This document shows positions 1-6,229 of a stretch of DNA of 10,214 nucleotides, one piece after another. Origin of the DNA: JBCDIQ01 sp039024295 (GTDB lineage: Bacteria > Bacteroidota > Bacteroidia > J057); NCBI GenBank assembly GCA_039024295.1, contig JBCDIQ010000204.1, forward strand, positions 1 through 10,214. Direction: 5' to 3'. The first letter of the stretch is position 1. The number at the start of each line of letters is the position of its first letter. Position numbers and translations under genes: made by a program. The notes beneath the pieces are model-generated. The model did not search any database and was not told the origin of the DNA. It saw only the letters and a list, made by a program, of their open reading frames with translations.

Positions 1-21
1 AACAAAGCCTCTCCCCCTTCT

Positions 22-73
22 CACCAAGTTCTGGCTAATGGGCGAGCAAGGCAGTGGGAGAACCAGAACTGGT
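22..73. repeat. Imperfect inverted repeat, 11-12 nt arms
   Basis: The left arm accaagttctgg (23-34) is the reverse complement of the right arm ccagaactggt (63-73), apart from one extra a in the left arm. About 28 nt lie between them. A further ctccc (11-15) could compete for gggag (56-60). The block is more GC-rich than the AT-rich DNA from about 180 to 370. It could be an RNA hairpin, the edge of a repeat element, or part of the rearranged DNA in front of the DnaX-like tail. No U-tract follows the right arm, so it is not a standard terminator. Its function is unknown. Confidence 0.4.
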
Positions 74-106
74 CCCCGAAATTTAAACAATCCTCCTAAC
101 GGCTAA

Positions 107-205
107 AGCTCTAAGACGCCAGAGGAAAAACTACAGGCCATGATGGAACAAAATCCAGCATTGGAAGCGCTTAACGAAACATTCAACCTAAGAATAATCT
201 ACTGA
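107..205 (+). pseudogene. Possible 3' remnant of dnaX (DNA polymerase III gamma/tau C-terminal tail)
   Basis: The frame read from 113 gives K-TPEEKLQAMMEQNPALEAL followed by NETFNLRIIY and a TGA stop at 203-205. From memory of the family, Bacteroidota DnaX proteins end with a tail of the form YTPEEKF-x-x-(M/L)-x-E-K-NPAL-x-x-L-x-x-(T/K)-F-x-LD. The TPEEK, NPAL and TF-x-L blocks and their spacing fit. The same frame has a TAA stop at 104-106, and nothing in frames 1-3 over positions 1-112 resembles the preceding DnaX region. The bases aagctctaagacgcc (106-120) would encode KLYTP if a base were missing and one were changed. So this is either a decayed or rearranged 3' end of dnaX, or dnaX in a window with assembly errors. 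A chance match of about 30 residues cannot be excluded. Confidence 0.42.
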
Positions 206-250
206 TAAAAGATTCACAAAAAGATAACTTTCAACCCTTGACTTTTAGGA

Positions 251-270
251 CACAAAGTGATTTATTTGTG
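251..270. repeat. Short inverted repeat next to the candidate -33 element
   Basis: cacaaa (251-256) is the perfect reverse complement of tttgtg (265-270), with an 8-nt centre. The right arm overlaps the candidate TTTG -33 element, so a dimeric regulator bound here could block transcription. The arms are short and the match could be chance in AT-rich DNA. Confidence 0.3.
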
Positions 271-294
271 ATAATCTATCAGTAGTATATTTTG
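265..294 (+). promoter_or_regulatory. Candidate Bacteroidota promoter for the marR-like gene
   Basis: TTTG at 265-268 lies 17 nt before TATATTTTG (286-294). The latter resembles the Bacteroidota -7 element TAnnTTTG with one extra base between TA and TTTG. Transcription would start near 300 and leave a leader of about 90 nt before the ATG at 393. The left arm of the 12-bp inverted repeat (272-283) falls between the two elements, which is where a repressor would be expected to act. The match is not perfect, so this is a weak call. Confidence 0.33.
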
Positions 295-319
295 GTTATT
301 CAATTTAACTGATAGATTA
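272..319. promoter_or_regulatory. Perfect 12-bp inverted repeat, candidate regulator binding sites
   Basis: taatctatcagt (272-283) and actgatagatta (308-319) are exact reverse complements with 24 nt between them. A looser copy, taatctactgat, sits at 195-206. The arms flank or overlap the candidate promoter of the downstream regulator. MarR-family repressors commonly bind inverted repeats in their own promoter, so autoregulation is the simplest reading. The wide spacing would suit two dimers or a looped or stem-loop arrangement more than one dimer on a single palindrome. Confidence 0.45.
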
Positions 320-329
320 AAATGTAAAC

Positions 330-347
330 ATCCCAAATATTCGGGAT
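330..347. promoter_or_regulatory. 18-bp near-perfect palindrome, candidate MarR operator
   Basis: atcccaaat (330-338) abuts attcgggat (339-347). The two halves are reverse complements at 8 of 9 positions, with no spacer. Compact 16-18 bp palindromes are typical MarR-dimer operators. This one lies 45 nt before the start codon of the MarR-family gene. It is arguably a better operator candidate than the wider 272-319 repeat. Function is inferred from size, symmetry and position only. Confidence 0.45.
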
Positions 348-392
348 AACTTCACACCACATTTTTTTCGACCAATCCTAAAATCCCGTGCT

Positions 393-845
393 ATGGCAAA
401 CGAAAACACTCCTGCTGTCGATCAACTGGAACGCCTGGAGAAAAGCCTCTTTCAGCTCAGCGATGTGATCCACAAGCATCAGGAAATTGTTCAAAGACGC
501 TTTAAGGTATCCGCCATTGAAATTGACATCCTTCGTCTGCTGAATGAAGAAGGAGACAAAAAAATGAAGGACATCGGACAGAAGGTTCGTGTAAAGTTGA
601 GTAACCTTACCAACATCGTAGACCGATTGGAGAACCTCAAGCTGGTTAAGCGAGTGAACTCAAAAACCGATCGCCGATCCATTTTTGTTCACCTCACCAC
701 AAAAGGGAAAAAGCTCTTGAGTGATTATGGAGACTTCCTCCGCGAATTATCAGAGCGTATGCGTAGTTCTGTACAAGATGAGCAATTCGGTGCTCTCGTT
801 GAAGGGCTAGAGAAAATTTCTCAAGTAAACATCCCTGGAGATTGA
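393..845 (+). CDS. MarR-family winged-helix transcriptional regulator
   Basis: The 150-residue product has the usual length and layout of a MarR repressor. N- and C-terminal helices (about 10-35 and 111-145) would form the dimer interface. A winged helix-turn-helix lies at about 36-110, with a recognition helix near 66-80 (LSNLTNIVDRLE). The wing ends in the family signature D93-R-R followed by LTTKGKKLL (101-109). There is no cysteine, so it is not a thiol-based peroxide sensor of the OhrR type. If it senses something, it is more likely a small ligand. Start: ATG at 393 with no clear Shine-Dalgarno, as is usual in Bacteroidota. The gene stands alone, ends at a terminator, and has palindromes upstream, which suggests autoregulation. 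Other target genes cannot be inferred because neither neighbour is an efflux pump or a typical partner. Confidence 0.92.
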   Translation: MANENTPAVDQLERLEKSLFQLSDVIHKHQEIVQRRFKVSAIEIDILRLLNEEGDKKMKDIGQKVRVKLSNLTNIVDRLENLKLVKRVNSKTDRRSIFVHLTTKGKKLLSDYGDFLRELSERMRSSVQDEQFGALVEGLEKISQVNIPGD

Positions 846-884
846 TTCTCCTTCCCCCTTGCTATTTGTTTTCTTGGAAAAAAT

Positions 885-915
885 AAAATGCGTCCCACGA
901 GGGCCGCATTTTTTT
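885..915. terminator. Bidirectional intrinsic terminator between convergent genes
   Basis: aaaatgcg (885-892) pairs with cgcatttt (905-912). The stem continues with ccc/ggg (894-896/901-903) past one T-C mismatch and closes on an acga loop. A T-run on the plus strand (909-915) and an A-rich stretch before the stem (878-888) make it usable in both directions. Its right edge overlaps the stop codon (914-916) of the minus-strand kelch gene. Confidence 0.8.
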
Positions 916-2248
916 ATGGCTGATCCACACGAAAAAGGTATTGACCGGAGGCACGTCCCATTTTCCAGGTAATCACATACATTCCGCTACTCAGCTCGGG
1001 CAGCGAAATTATTTTCCTGCAAGGATTCAATTTCCATTGGCTAATTGACTTCCCGGATACATCCGTCAGGTCAACAATTAGTTCGCTCTGCCTTAGCTCT
1101 TTGCATCCTTGCACAACTTGGATTGTGCGATGTTGTGTGTCATGAAAAAACTTCAGTTCTGGGAGGAAGGAAGAGGAGGTAGTTGTCAGTGGTAAGGACC
1201 CATTATAGGTTAGCTTCAGCAAGTGGTCGCTTACTCGCTGGCTTGCTTCCATTCCCCCAATCAGAAAATGAGTTCTTTGATCTGTTCGGGCAACTCCTCG
1301 TAAATCCATCGGAAGCGGTATGCCCCTCATTTCATTATAGCCTTTCGAAGGAATATGATATAATAAAGACCTCTTCAAAGGCTCAACCCCTCCGCTCCCG
1401 TTGTAAGCAATGCCATTATAGTTGTAAGTGACGCCTGATCCTCCTAGCCAGAAAATAAAATCGCCGATGTGGGTGACGGCCATCCGATAGCCCACCAGGT
1501 TGGCACTTAGGACAGTGTCTTTCCATTGAACTTGGGTGGGATCGGCAGGATTTATGTTGCCAATTCTCAGTTGATTTTGGATAGGGAAATTAGCTCCCAT
1601 GGCAGCACCTCCAAAGTAATAAATCACATCTCCCACTATGACACCTGATGCTCCAAAAGAAGCAAAGCGGGTATTATCCGGAACGGGCGTCCCAACTTGC
1701 CATCTATCGTTGGCAGGATCATAAATTTGAACGTCTGGAACATTTTCCCGATCACTCCACCCGGTGATGACAAAGATGAGGCTGTCACGCCAAACTGCCT
1801 GAACCTGGTCATCAATCGGAACGGGAATGGGTGCCCCATCTGACAGGAAGCGGTTTTGCTGGGTATTGAACCGGTGGACCTTATTAGAAGACCTTTCATT
1901 CCCATCGGCAAACACATGATACCCTCCAATCAGGTAAATGATGTCTCCAATCCGGGAAGCAGCGGCTGCTATTTTCCCCAAGGTATCCGGCACTGGAGGC
2001 AGCGGTTCCCATTGCTGTTTTCCGGTATGAAACCTCCAGGAACGCTGGTGAATACCAGAAAATAGCTTGGTGCTGTCCAGTCCTCCAAAACTGTAGACCA
2101 TAGGAACTCCATTCTCAAATCCTTCTGAGACTGCCTGATTGGTGACGGGCTCAGGTAGAGCTGGCAAGGTATCAATTGTCCATGTCTGGGCCCATGAAAC
2201 TGAGAGGGATAGGGATAATATCAGGGCATAAAGAAACCGTGAGCACAT
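914..2248 (-). CDS. Secreted kelch-repeat beta-propeller protein with T9SS C-terminal sorting domain
   Basis: The product has 444 residues. Residues 1-20 form a signal peptide with a hydrophobic core LYALILSLSLSV and likely cleavage after SWA-20. Six kelch-type blades follow, each with the hydrophobic run and glycine pair at about 51-56 (VYSFGG), 105-109 (YLIGG), 159-163 (FVITG, degenerate), 210-214 (YYFGG), 266-270 (FWLGG) and 328-332 (FLIGG). Trp and Pro residues lie between blades as expected. Residues about 360-444 form a beta-rich tail ending SSGMYVITWKMGRASGQYLF, which matches the type A sorting domain recognised by the type IX secretion system. The protein should cross the outer membrane and be released or anchored at the surface. 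Its ligand is unknown; kelch propellers usually bind proteins or glycans, and no catalytic site is evident. It is convergent with the MarR gene and divergent from the gene at 2345, with 96 bp between starts. Confidence 0.85.
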   Translation of the reverse strand: MCSRFLYALILSLSLSVSWAQTWTIDTLPALPEPVTNQAVSEGFENGVPMVYSFGGLDSTKLFSGIHQRSWRFHTGKQQWEPLPPVPDTLGKIAAAASRIGDIIYLIGGYHVFADGNERSSNKVHRFNTQQNRFLSDGAPIPVPIDDQVQAVWRDSLIFVITGWSDRENVPDVQIYDPANDRWQVGTPVPDNTRFASFGASGVIVGDVIYYFGGAAMGANFPIQNQLRIGNINPADPTQVQWKDTVLSANLVGYRMAVTHIGDFIFWLGGSGVTYNYNGIAYNGSGGVEPLKRSLLYHIPSKGYNEMRGIPLPMDLRGVARTDQRTHFLIGGMEASQRVSDHLLKLTYNGSLPLTTTSSSFLPELKFFHDTQHRTIQVVQGCKELRQSELIVDLTDVSGKSISQWKLNPCRKIISLPELSSGMYVITWKMGRASGQYLFRVDQP

Positions 2249-2344
2249 ATTTTTTACAGCAACATAAGAAATTTTCAGTTACCTGTAGCCGAGCAGAAAC
2301 ATAGAAGGGAAACACATCATTTTTCACATCAAACCCTAATAGCC
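2249..2344. other. Divergent intergenic region, promoters expected for both flanking genes
   Basis: These 96 bp separate two divergent start codons and must carry both leaders. On the minus strand TATGTTTC (2303-2296) matches the TAnnTTTG element at 7 of 8 positions, 48 bp from the kelch start, but no well-spaced -33 element is clear. I see no good plus-strand element. Confidence 0.3.
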
Positions 2345-4216
2345 ATGAGTTTTTTGTTTAGGGGTAAACTATGCGGTCGTTTATGCAACGACTGCGAGGA
2401 ACCCATTTTTCCAGGTGTAGTAAAGTTATACCGCATTGATCCCGATGAACTAAAGCAAGTACATGCCCAGGTAGCTGCTGCTGTCAAGGAAACGGCAGGT
2501 CTACTCACTGACAAAGAGGTGGCAGCACGTGAGAAGCGTTTGTTGGGACAGGCCAAAACAGATGCAGAAGGAAAATTCAGCCTTCAACTTGAACCTGACA
2601 GCGGGTATAATGGAGAACCGGTGGAGGTGCATTTATACCTGCCCGAGGCTCCCAACCAACCCTCTGGCCGCTCACGGCCTACTCCACGCCAATTTATCGT
2701 TACCGTTTGGCAACCTCGCTGGCGACAAAACGACAATGATTTTCTCACCTACTGGGAGTATTGTTTCCCATCAAGGCTGTGGTGTGCTATACGCGCTTTA
2801 TTCGACGCATGGGTGATTTGTGGCAAGGTTGTTAACACCAATAATCAACCCTTGCCAGGCATTACCGTTCGCGCAATGGACAGCGACTGGATCACTGACG
2901 ACTTCCTGGGAGAGGCCGTAACAGATTCACAAGGAAACTTCCGAATTGATTACCATCGGGACGATTTTCGACAGACATTCCTCTCACCTGTCTTCAATAC
3001 GGAAACTCCCTGGCCTCCATTTTTCAACAGTGGACCTGACGCATACTTTGGGTTCTTCTTCGGGGGAACAGAATTGTTTTTTGAGGACTCCAGTGTGGGC
3101 AGAACTTCAGGCCGGGAGAACATTGGCCCCTGCTTTTGTGTTACGCTTAGGCTGCCGGATATCGAGATTCCACCCCCGGAGAACCCTCCCGCAGCTTTCA
3201 ATTATATAGGAAAATTGATGAACATCCACCGGGTTACCAACATCAATCCAGCAGATGGGCGAACTGTAGGGCTGGGAGGGCTGGACAACCACGCCTTCTA
3301 TGGCAGCATGTTTTTGAGGGGATTTCTGGAGCAGCAGCTCAATGGCCAACCGATGGAATACAAGTTTGAGTTCCGGGAATACGCTGACCCTGCTAATTTG
3401 GCGAGTGCGGTAGGCCCCTGGCAGCCTATTACCAAAGCGATGATGGGCAACTGCGTAGTCGGGGAAACCTGGCAATTGGTTACCGACCCCACCGATCCTG
3501 ATTTCCCAATTCGGATTACGGGTAGGTATGCCATTAATCCGGCACCAGGGGAAATAGAGGTGCAATTTGCCGGAGATTGGGCGCAAGTACCCCAGGTTTC
3601 CAACCTGCATTTTACCGGTGAACAGATTCGGTTGAACAGCAATAACCTCGATGCGCGCACCTTTGACATGAGTGGCCTCATCCCGGGCAATAGCACCAGC
3701 AGTGTGCCTGCTTTAAGTGGCGGCTTACCAGCCAATCGATTCTTTGCCCTTCGAATGTGGAAGCGAGAGTTGGGGAACGCAGCTACGGAGGTACTTGCAG
3801 GTACTTCGCGTCCACTAGCGATTTGTAACCTTACGTATGCCGATACCCCTCAAAATGGAAGTTGGCTCCCCACCACTTCGAGTGAACCGGGGGTAGCTTG
3901 CCTGGATTTGGTTCATCTGGCCACTGGCGGTGGCTGCGCCACCTTAGGTTCCAGCCTGGAAGTCCGATACGCAGCTGCCAACCCAAACCTGGGAAACGTA
4001 ACCCTGAGCATGACTGGTCCTGGAGGTCCTCATGCATTTTCAGCAGTTACCGTTCCAACCCCAGGTGAGGAAGCATATGGAACAGCGACTTATACCGGTA
4101 ATGTTGCTGCACTTCCTGATTGTGCATACCTCGTCCGGGTACATGCAGAGATGCGTCTGGTAAATGGCGAATCGAAGATGAGTAATCGGTGGGACGAAGT
4201 AGCTTTCTGTAAATAG
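2345..4216 (+). CDS. Large cysteine-rich protein with two transthyretin/carboxypeptidase-regulatory-like domains, function unknown
   Basis: The product has 623 residues. Domain 1 (about 6-120) starts GKLCGRLCNDC with C10, C14 and C17. It has the beta-sandwich pattern 'GxVKLYRID ... KTDAEGKFSLQL', with a charged helix inserted at about 34-68. Domain 2 (about 157-270) reads VICGKVVNTNNQPLPGITVR, then AVTDSQGNFRIDY, the classic CarboxypepD_reg/transthyretin-like signature. A proline-rich linker (272-283) leads to about 340 residues of unrecognised, probably beta-rich sequence ending in WDEVAFCK. There are 14 cysteines. The N-terminus is not a signal peptide and there is no T9SS tail or membrane helix, so export, if it occurs, uses another route. 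Such Ig-like domains bind or scaffold rather than catalyse. Start: ATG at 2345, without a clear ribosome site. It is probably monocistronic, ending before the terminator at 4284. Confidence 0.8.
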   Translation: MSFLFRGKLCGRLCNDCEEPIFPGVVKLYRIDPDELKQVHAQVAAAVKETAGLLTDKEVAAREKRLLGQAKTDAEGKFSLQLEPDSGYNGEPVEVHLYLPEAPNQPSGRSRPTPRQFIVTVWQPRWRQNDNDFLTYWEYCFPSRLWCAIRALFDAWVICGKVVNTNNQPLPGITVRAMDSDWITDDFLGEAVTDSQGNFRIDYHRDDFRQTFLSPVFNTETPWPPFFNSGPDAYFGFFFGGTELFFEDSSVGRTSGRENIGPCFCVTLRLPDIEIPPPENPPAAFNYIGKLMNIHRVTNINPADGRTVGLGGLDNHAFYGSMFLRGFLEQQLNGQPMEYKFEFREYADPANLASAVGPWQPITKAMMGNCVVGETWQLVTDPTDPDFPIRITGRYAINPAPGEIEVQFAGDWAQVPQVSNLHFTGEQIRLNSNNLDARTFDMSGLIPGNSTSSVPALSGGLPANRFFALRMWKRELGNAATEVLAGTSRPLAICNLTYADTPQNGSWLPTTSSEPGVACLDLVHLATGGGCATLGSSLEVRYAAANPNLGNVTLSMTGPGGPHAFSAVTVPTPGEEAYGTATYTGNVAALPDCAYLVRVHAEMRLVNGESKMSNRWDEVAFCK

Positions 4217-4217
4217 G

Positions 4218-4245
4218 TTTCAGTGATCAGTTTCCTGTTTTCAGA
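4218..4245 (+). repeat. Degenerate heptamer tandem repeat, about 4 copies
   Basis: Beginning one base after the stop codon at 4214-4216, the sequence reads in steps of seven: tttcagt, gatcagt, ttcctgt, tttcaga. The consensus is TTTCAGT, with 5-6 of 7 matches per unit. It lies in the 3' untranslated stretch before the terminator. Short degenerate arrays can arise by chance, but the phase is kept over four units and a second heptamer array occurs at 6644. Confidence 0.5.
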
Positions 4246-4283
4246 CTTGTTTAATAAGGAACTGGGATAATTTTAGCCTTTGG

Positions 4284-4325
4284 AAGCCGAGGCCGAATCC
4301 GAGAGGAGGCGGTCTCTGGCTTTTT
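4284..4325 (+). terminator. Intrinsic terminator after the 623-residue protein gene
   Basis: aagccgaggcc (4284-4294) pairs with ggtctctggctt (4311-4322), through a G-T wobble and one bulged t (4317). The loop is about 16 nt. The T-run 4321-4325 follows on the plus strand. The amidohydrolase gene converges from the right, with its stop at 4338-4340, and may use the same hairpin less efficiently. Confidence 0.65.
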
Positions 4326-4337
4326 ATGTCCCCTTTT

Positions 4338-5534
4338 TTAAGATTTACTTTCAAGTTCCTGAATAGCCAACCACGCCATCAGTCCCGTAGAAATCCCAAG
4401 TGCATTTTCGTCAATATCAAATCTGGGCGTATGAAGCCCATGGGTAATGCCTCGTGCTTCATTCCGGGTGCCTAATCGATAAAAACAACCAGGAATCTCA
4501 TGGGTGTACCACGCAAAATCTTCTGCGGCCATCCACAAATCCAGGTCAATTACATGCTCTTCGCCCATGTACTCCACCAGTTGATCTCGGGTTCTGGCAG
4601 TGAGGACTTCGTCATTGAACAGGACAGGATACCCTTTCCGAATTTCAAAATCTACGGATCCTCCTAAAGCTGTGGCCGTCTGCTCAGCAATAGCCAGCAT
4701 TCGCTTGTGCGCCTCTGCCCGCCATTCTTCATTCATGGTGCGAAGGGTACCTTCGATGTACACTTCATCTGGGATGATGTTGGTGGCACCGTCTGCCTCA
4801 ATTTTTCCAAAAGACAAAATGGTGGGGATTCTGGGGTCCGAACGACTCACCACCTGCTGCATGGTTACCAGCATCTGGGCGGTGATCATTACTGGGTCAA
4901 TAAAGGTCGCCGGATGAGCTGCGTGCCCTCCTTTGCCTTTTACCCTGAGGTATAGTTCATCAGCAGAGGCCATGTACATCCCGCTTCTGATGCCAATTTT
5001 TCCACAGTCCAGATACGGTTGAACGTGCTGTCCGATAATCGCATCCACATTGGGGTTTTTCAGTACCCCATCCCGAATCATCAGGGATGCACCTCCCGGA
5101 ACGCGCTCTTCTGCTGGCTGAAACACCAATTTTATGGTCCCGGCAAAATGTTCTTTTACCTGGGTAAGAATCCTGGCGGTTCCCAAAAGAGAGGAAGTGT
5201 GTACGTCATGGCCACAGGCATGCATTACCCCGGGGTTCTGAGACTTGTAAGGTACGTCATTGGCCTCTTGGATGGGCAGGGCATCCATGTCTGCACGAAG
5301 GGCTAATACCTTTTCTGAATTTCCCTTTTCCCCTTTGATTAGGGCTGAAAGCCCTGTATCTGCCAGTCCGGTTTGCACCTCCAAGTCCATTTCCTCTAGT
5401 TTTGCTTTTACAAAAGCCGAAGTTTGGTGTTCGTGGAAAGAAAGTTCAGGATGGGCATGAATGTAGCGTCGGGTGTCAATCGTTTGGGCTTGAATGTCAG
5501 ATGCGAGGGATTTTATTTGGTTCAGCAAGCTCAT
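4338..5534 (-). CDS. M20D-family metal-dependent amidohydrolase (N-acyl-amino-acid / hippurate-type hydrolase)
   Basis: The 398-residue product has the normal length for peptidase family M20D. It should hydrolyse the amide bond of N-acylated amino acids or related conjugates in the cytoplasm; no signal peptide is present. Visible motifs are RRYIHAHPELSFHEHQT (22-38), ALRADMDALPIQE (78-90), MHACGHDVHTSS (104-115), FQPAEE (138-143), KGGHAAHP (201-208) and AAEDFAWY (336-343). By family comparison the metal ligands are C107, H109, E143, H170 and H368, with E142 as the catalytic base; all are present. Residues about 190-300 form the inserted dimerisation domain. The exact substrate cannot be read from sequence: hippurate, indole-acetyl-amino acids, and N-acetyl amino acids or N-acetyl-cysteine are all handled by this family. 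It is divergent from the lipoprotein genes (161 bp between starts). Confidence 0.93.
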   Translation of the reverse strand: MSLLNQIKSLASDIQAQTIDTRRYIHAHPELSFHEHQTSAFVKAKLEEMDLEVQTGLADTGLSALIKGEKGNSEKVLALRADMDALPIQEANDVPYKSQNPGVMHACGHDVHTSSLLGTARILTQVKEHFAGTIKLVFQPAEERVPGGASLMIRDGVLKNPNVDAIIGQHVQPYLDCGKIGIRSGMYMASADELYLRVKGKGGHAAHPATFIDPVMITAQMLVTMQQVVSRSDPRIPTILSFGKIEADGATNIIPDEVYIEGTLRTMNEEWRAEAHKRMLAIAEQTATALGGSVDFEIRKGYPVLFNDEVLTARTRDQLVEYMGEEHVIDLDLWMAAEDFAWYTHEIPGCFYRLGTRNEARGITHGLHTPRFDIDENALGISTGLMAWLAIQELESKS

Positions 5535-5660
5535 AAGGACAATTTTCGAAAGATAATGTTCAGAATTGGTTTATATTCACGCATACATAATCAGCAGAAA
5601 TCAGCCCGAAAGATACTTTACGCGTTCCATAGAAAGGGGATTTTTTCAGATAATTAGGCA
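5535..5660 (-). promoter_or_regulatory. Leader and promoter region of the amidohydrolase gene with a repeated TATCTTTCG
   Basis: Read on the minus strand, TATCTTTCG occurs at 5555-5547 and again at 5615-5607, exactly 60 bp apart. Each copy matches the Bacteroidota -7 element TAnnTTTG at 7 of 8 positions. One or both may be promoter cores for the hydrolase. The first copy would start transcription only a few bases before the ATG at 5534. Confidence 0.3.
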
Positions 5661-5675
5661 AAATTTCTACTTTTG
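5641..5675 (+). promoter_or_regulatory. Bacteroidota-type promoter for the lipoprotein pair
   Basis: TACTTTTG at 5668-5675 is an exact match to the Bacteroidota -7 consensus TAnnTTTG. A T-rich stretch (5641-5646) lies at the distance expected for the -33 element, though it lacks the usual TTTG. Transcription should start around 5682, leaving a leader of only about 14 nt before the ATG at 5696. This fits the low use of Shine-Dalgarno pairing in the phylum. Confidence 0.55.
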
Positions 5676-5695
5676 CAAAAACCCAAAGTACCCAT

Positions 5696-6181
5696 ATGAA
5701 GCAATTTTTCTCCCTCTCTGTAACTGGTGCGATGATGTGTATGCTGTTTTTTGCTGCTGCATGTACCGGACTGGAAGATGGACCCGCCATCAGCTTTACC
5801 AAGGCTGAAGAAAAAATAGCCGGCACCTGGTTCATCGAAGAAGCAGTACTCAACAATGTGGAGGTCACCGAAGCATTTACCGGGGATATTCTCACCTTTG
5901 ATGAAGAAGGTGTATTTAGCAGGTTAGATGCAAGTAGAGTGGTAAGCTTCCCACCCTTTTTCGTTATCGATACAGTTGAATCGATTGGCAGGGGGGACTG
6001 GGATTTTTTAGAGAACAAGCGAAACATTGAACTTTTCTACACCTACCTGTACCGGGATGAAATCGATACTACCATATTGTTTCGGGAAGAGGTGTACGAA
6101 CAATGGGAGATAACCCGCCTTACAGAAGATGAATTCTGGGTAAAAAATGACTCAGTGAGCTTAAAATTTGAGCCACTTTAG
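5696..6181 (+). CDS. Small lipoprotein, lipocalin-like, EDGPxIS family
   Basis: The product has 161 residues. A lysine near the start, a hydrophobic run (5-20) and the lipobox AAAC, with C23 as the lipid-modified residue, mark a signal peptidase II substrate. The mature part begins with a short linker containing EDGPAIS (27-33). It continues IAGTW (41-45), then a series of beta strands such as GDILTFDEEGVFSRL (63-77), RGDWDFLENKRNIEL (99-113) and YEQWEITRLTEDEFWVK (134-150). The G-x-W start and the WDF..., W-x-I-x-x-L strand endings resemble lipocalin-like lipoproteins common in Bacteroidota. It probably sits in the outer membrane; its ligand is unknown. The next gene, 48 bp downstream, has the same EDGPxIS motif at the same place and is a diverged paralogue. 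The two are probably co-transcribed from the promoter at 5668. Confidence 0.8.
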   Translation: MKQFFSLSVTGAMMCMLFFAAACTGLEDGPAISFTKAEEKIAGTWFIEEAVLNNVEVTEAFTGDILTFDEEGVFSRLDASRVVSFPPFFVIDTVESIGRGDWDFLENKRNIELFYTYLYRDEIDTTILFREEVYEQWEITRLTEDEFWVKNDSVSLKFEPL

Positions 6182-6229
6182 GTCCAAATCTACAGAGCCT
6201 TTCTCATTGAAATCGCTTAACCCCTAAGT

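Larger units (their letters stand above)
206..392. other. AT-rich intergenic control region before the marR-like gene
   Basis: No reading frame of interest is visible. The region is AT-rich and holds the inverted repeats at 251-270, 272-319 and 330-347, plus a candidate promoter at 265-294. Together with 1-205, the first 392 bases of the window contain no intact gene. Confidence 0.6.

Noticed and set aside
1..110. End of a group II intron, insertion sequence or tRNA
   Set aside because: No domain V-like hairpin, terminal repeat pair, target duplication or tRNA cloverleaf could be recognised; only one inverted repeat is visible.
3107..3610. A 167-codon open frame on the minus strand inside the 623-residue protein gene
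   Set aside because: It lies wholly inside a well-supported plus-strand gene, shows no recognisable domain, and has the composition expected of an antisense frame.
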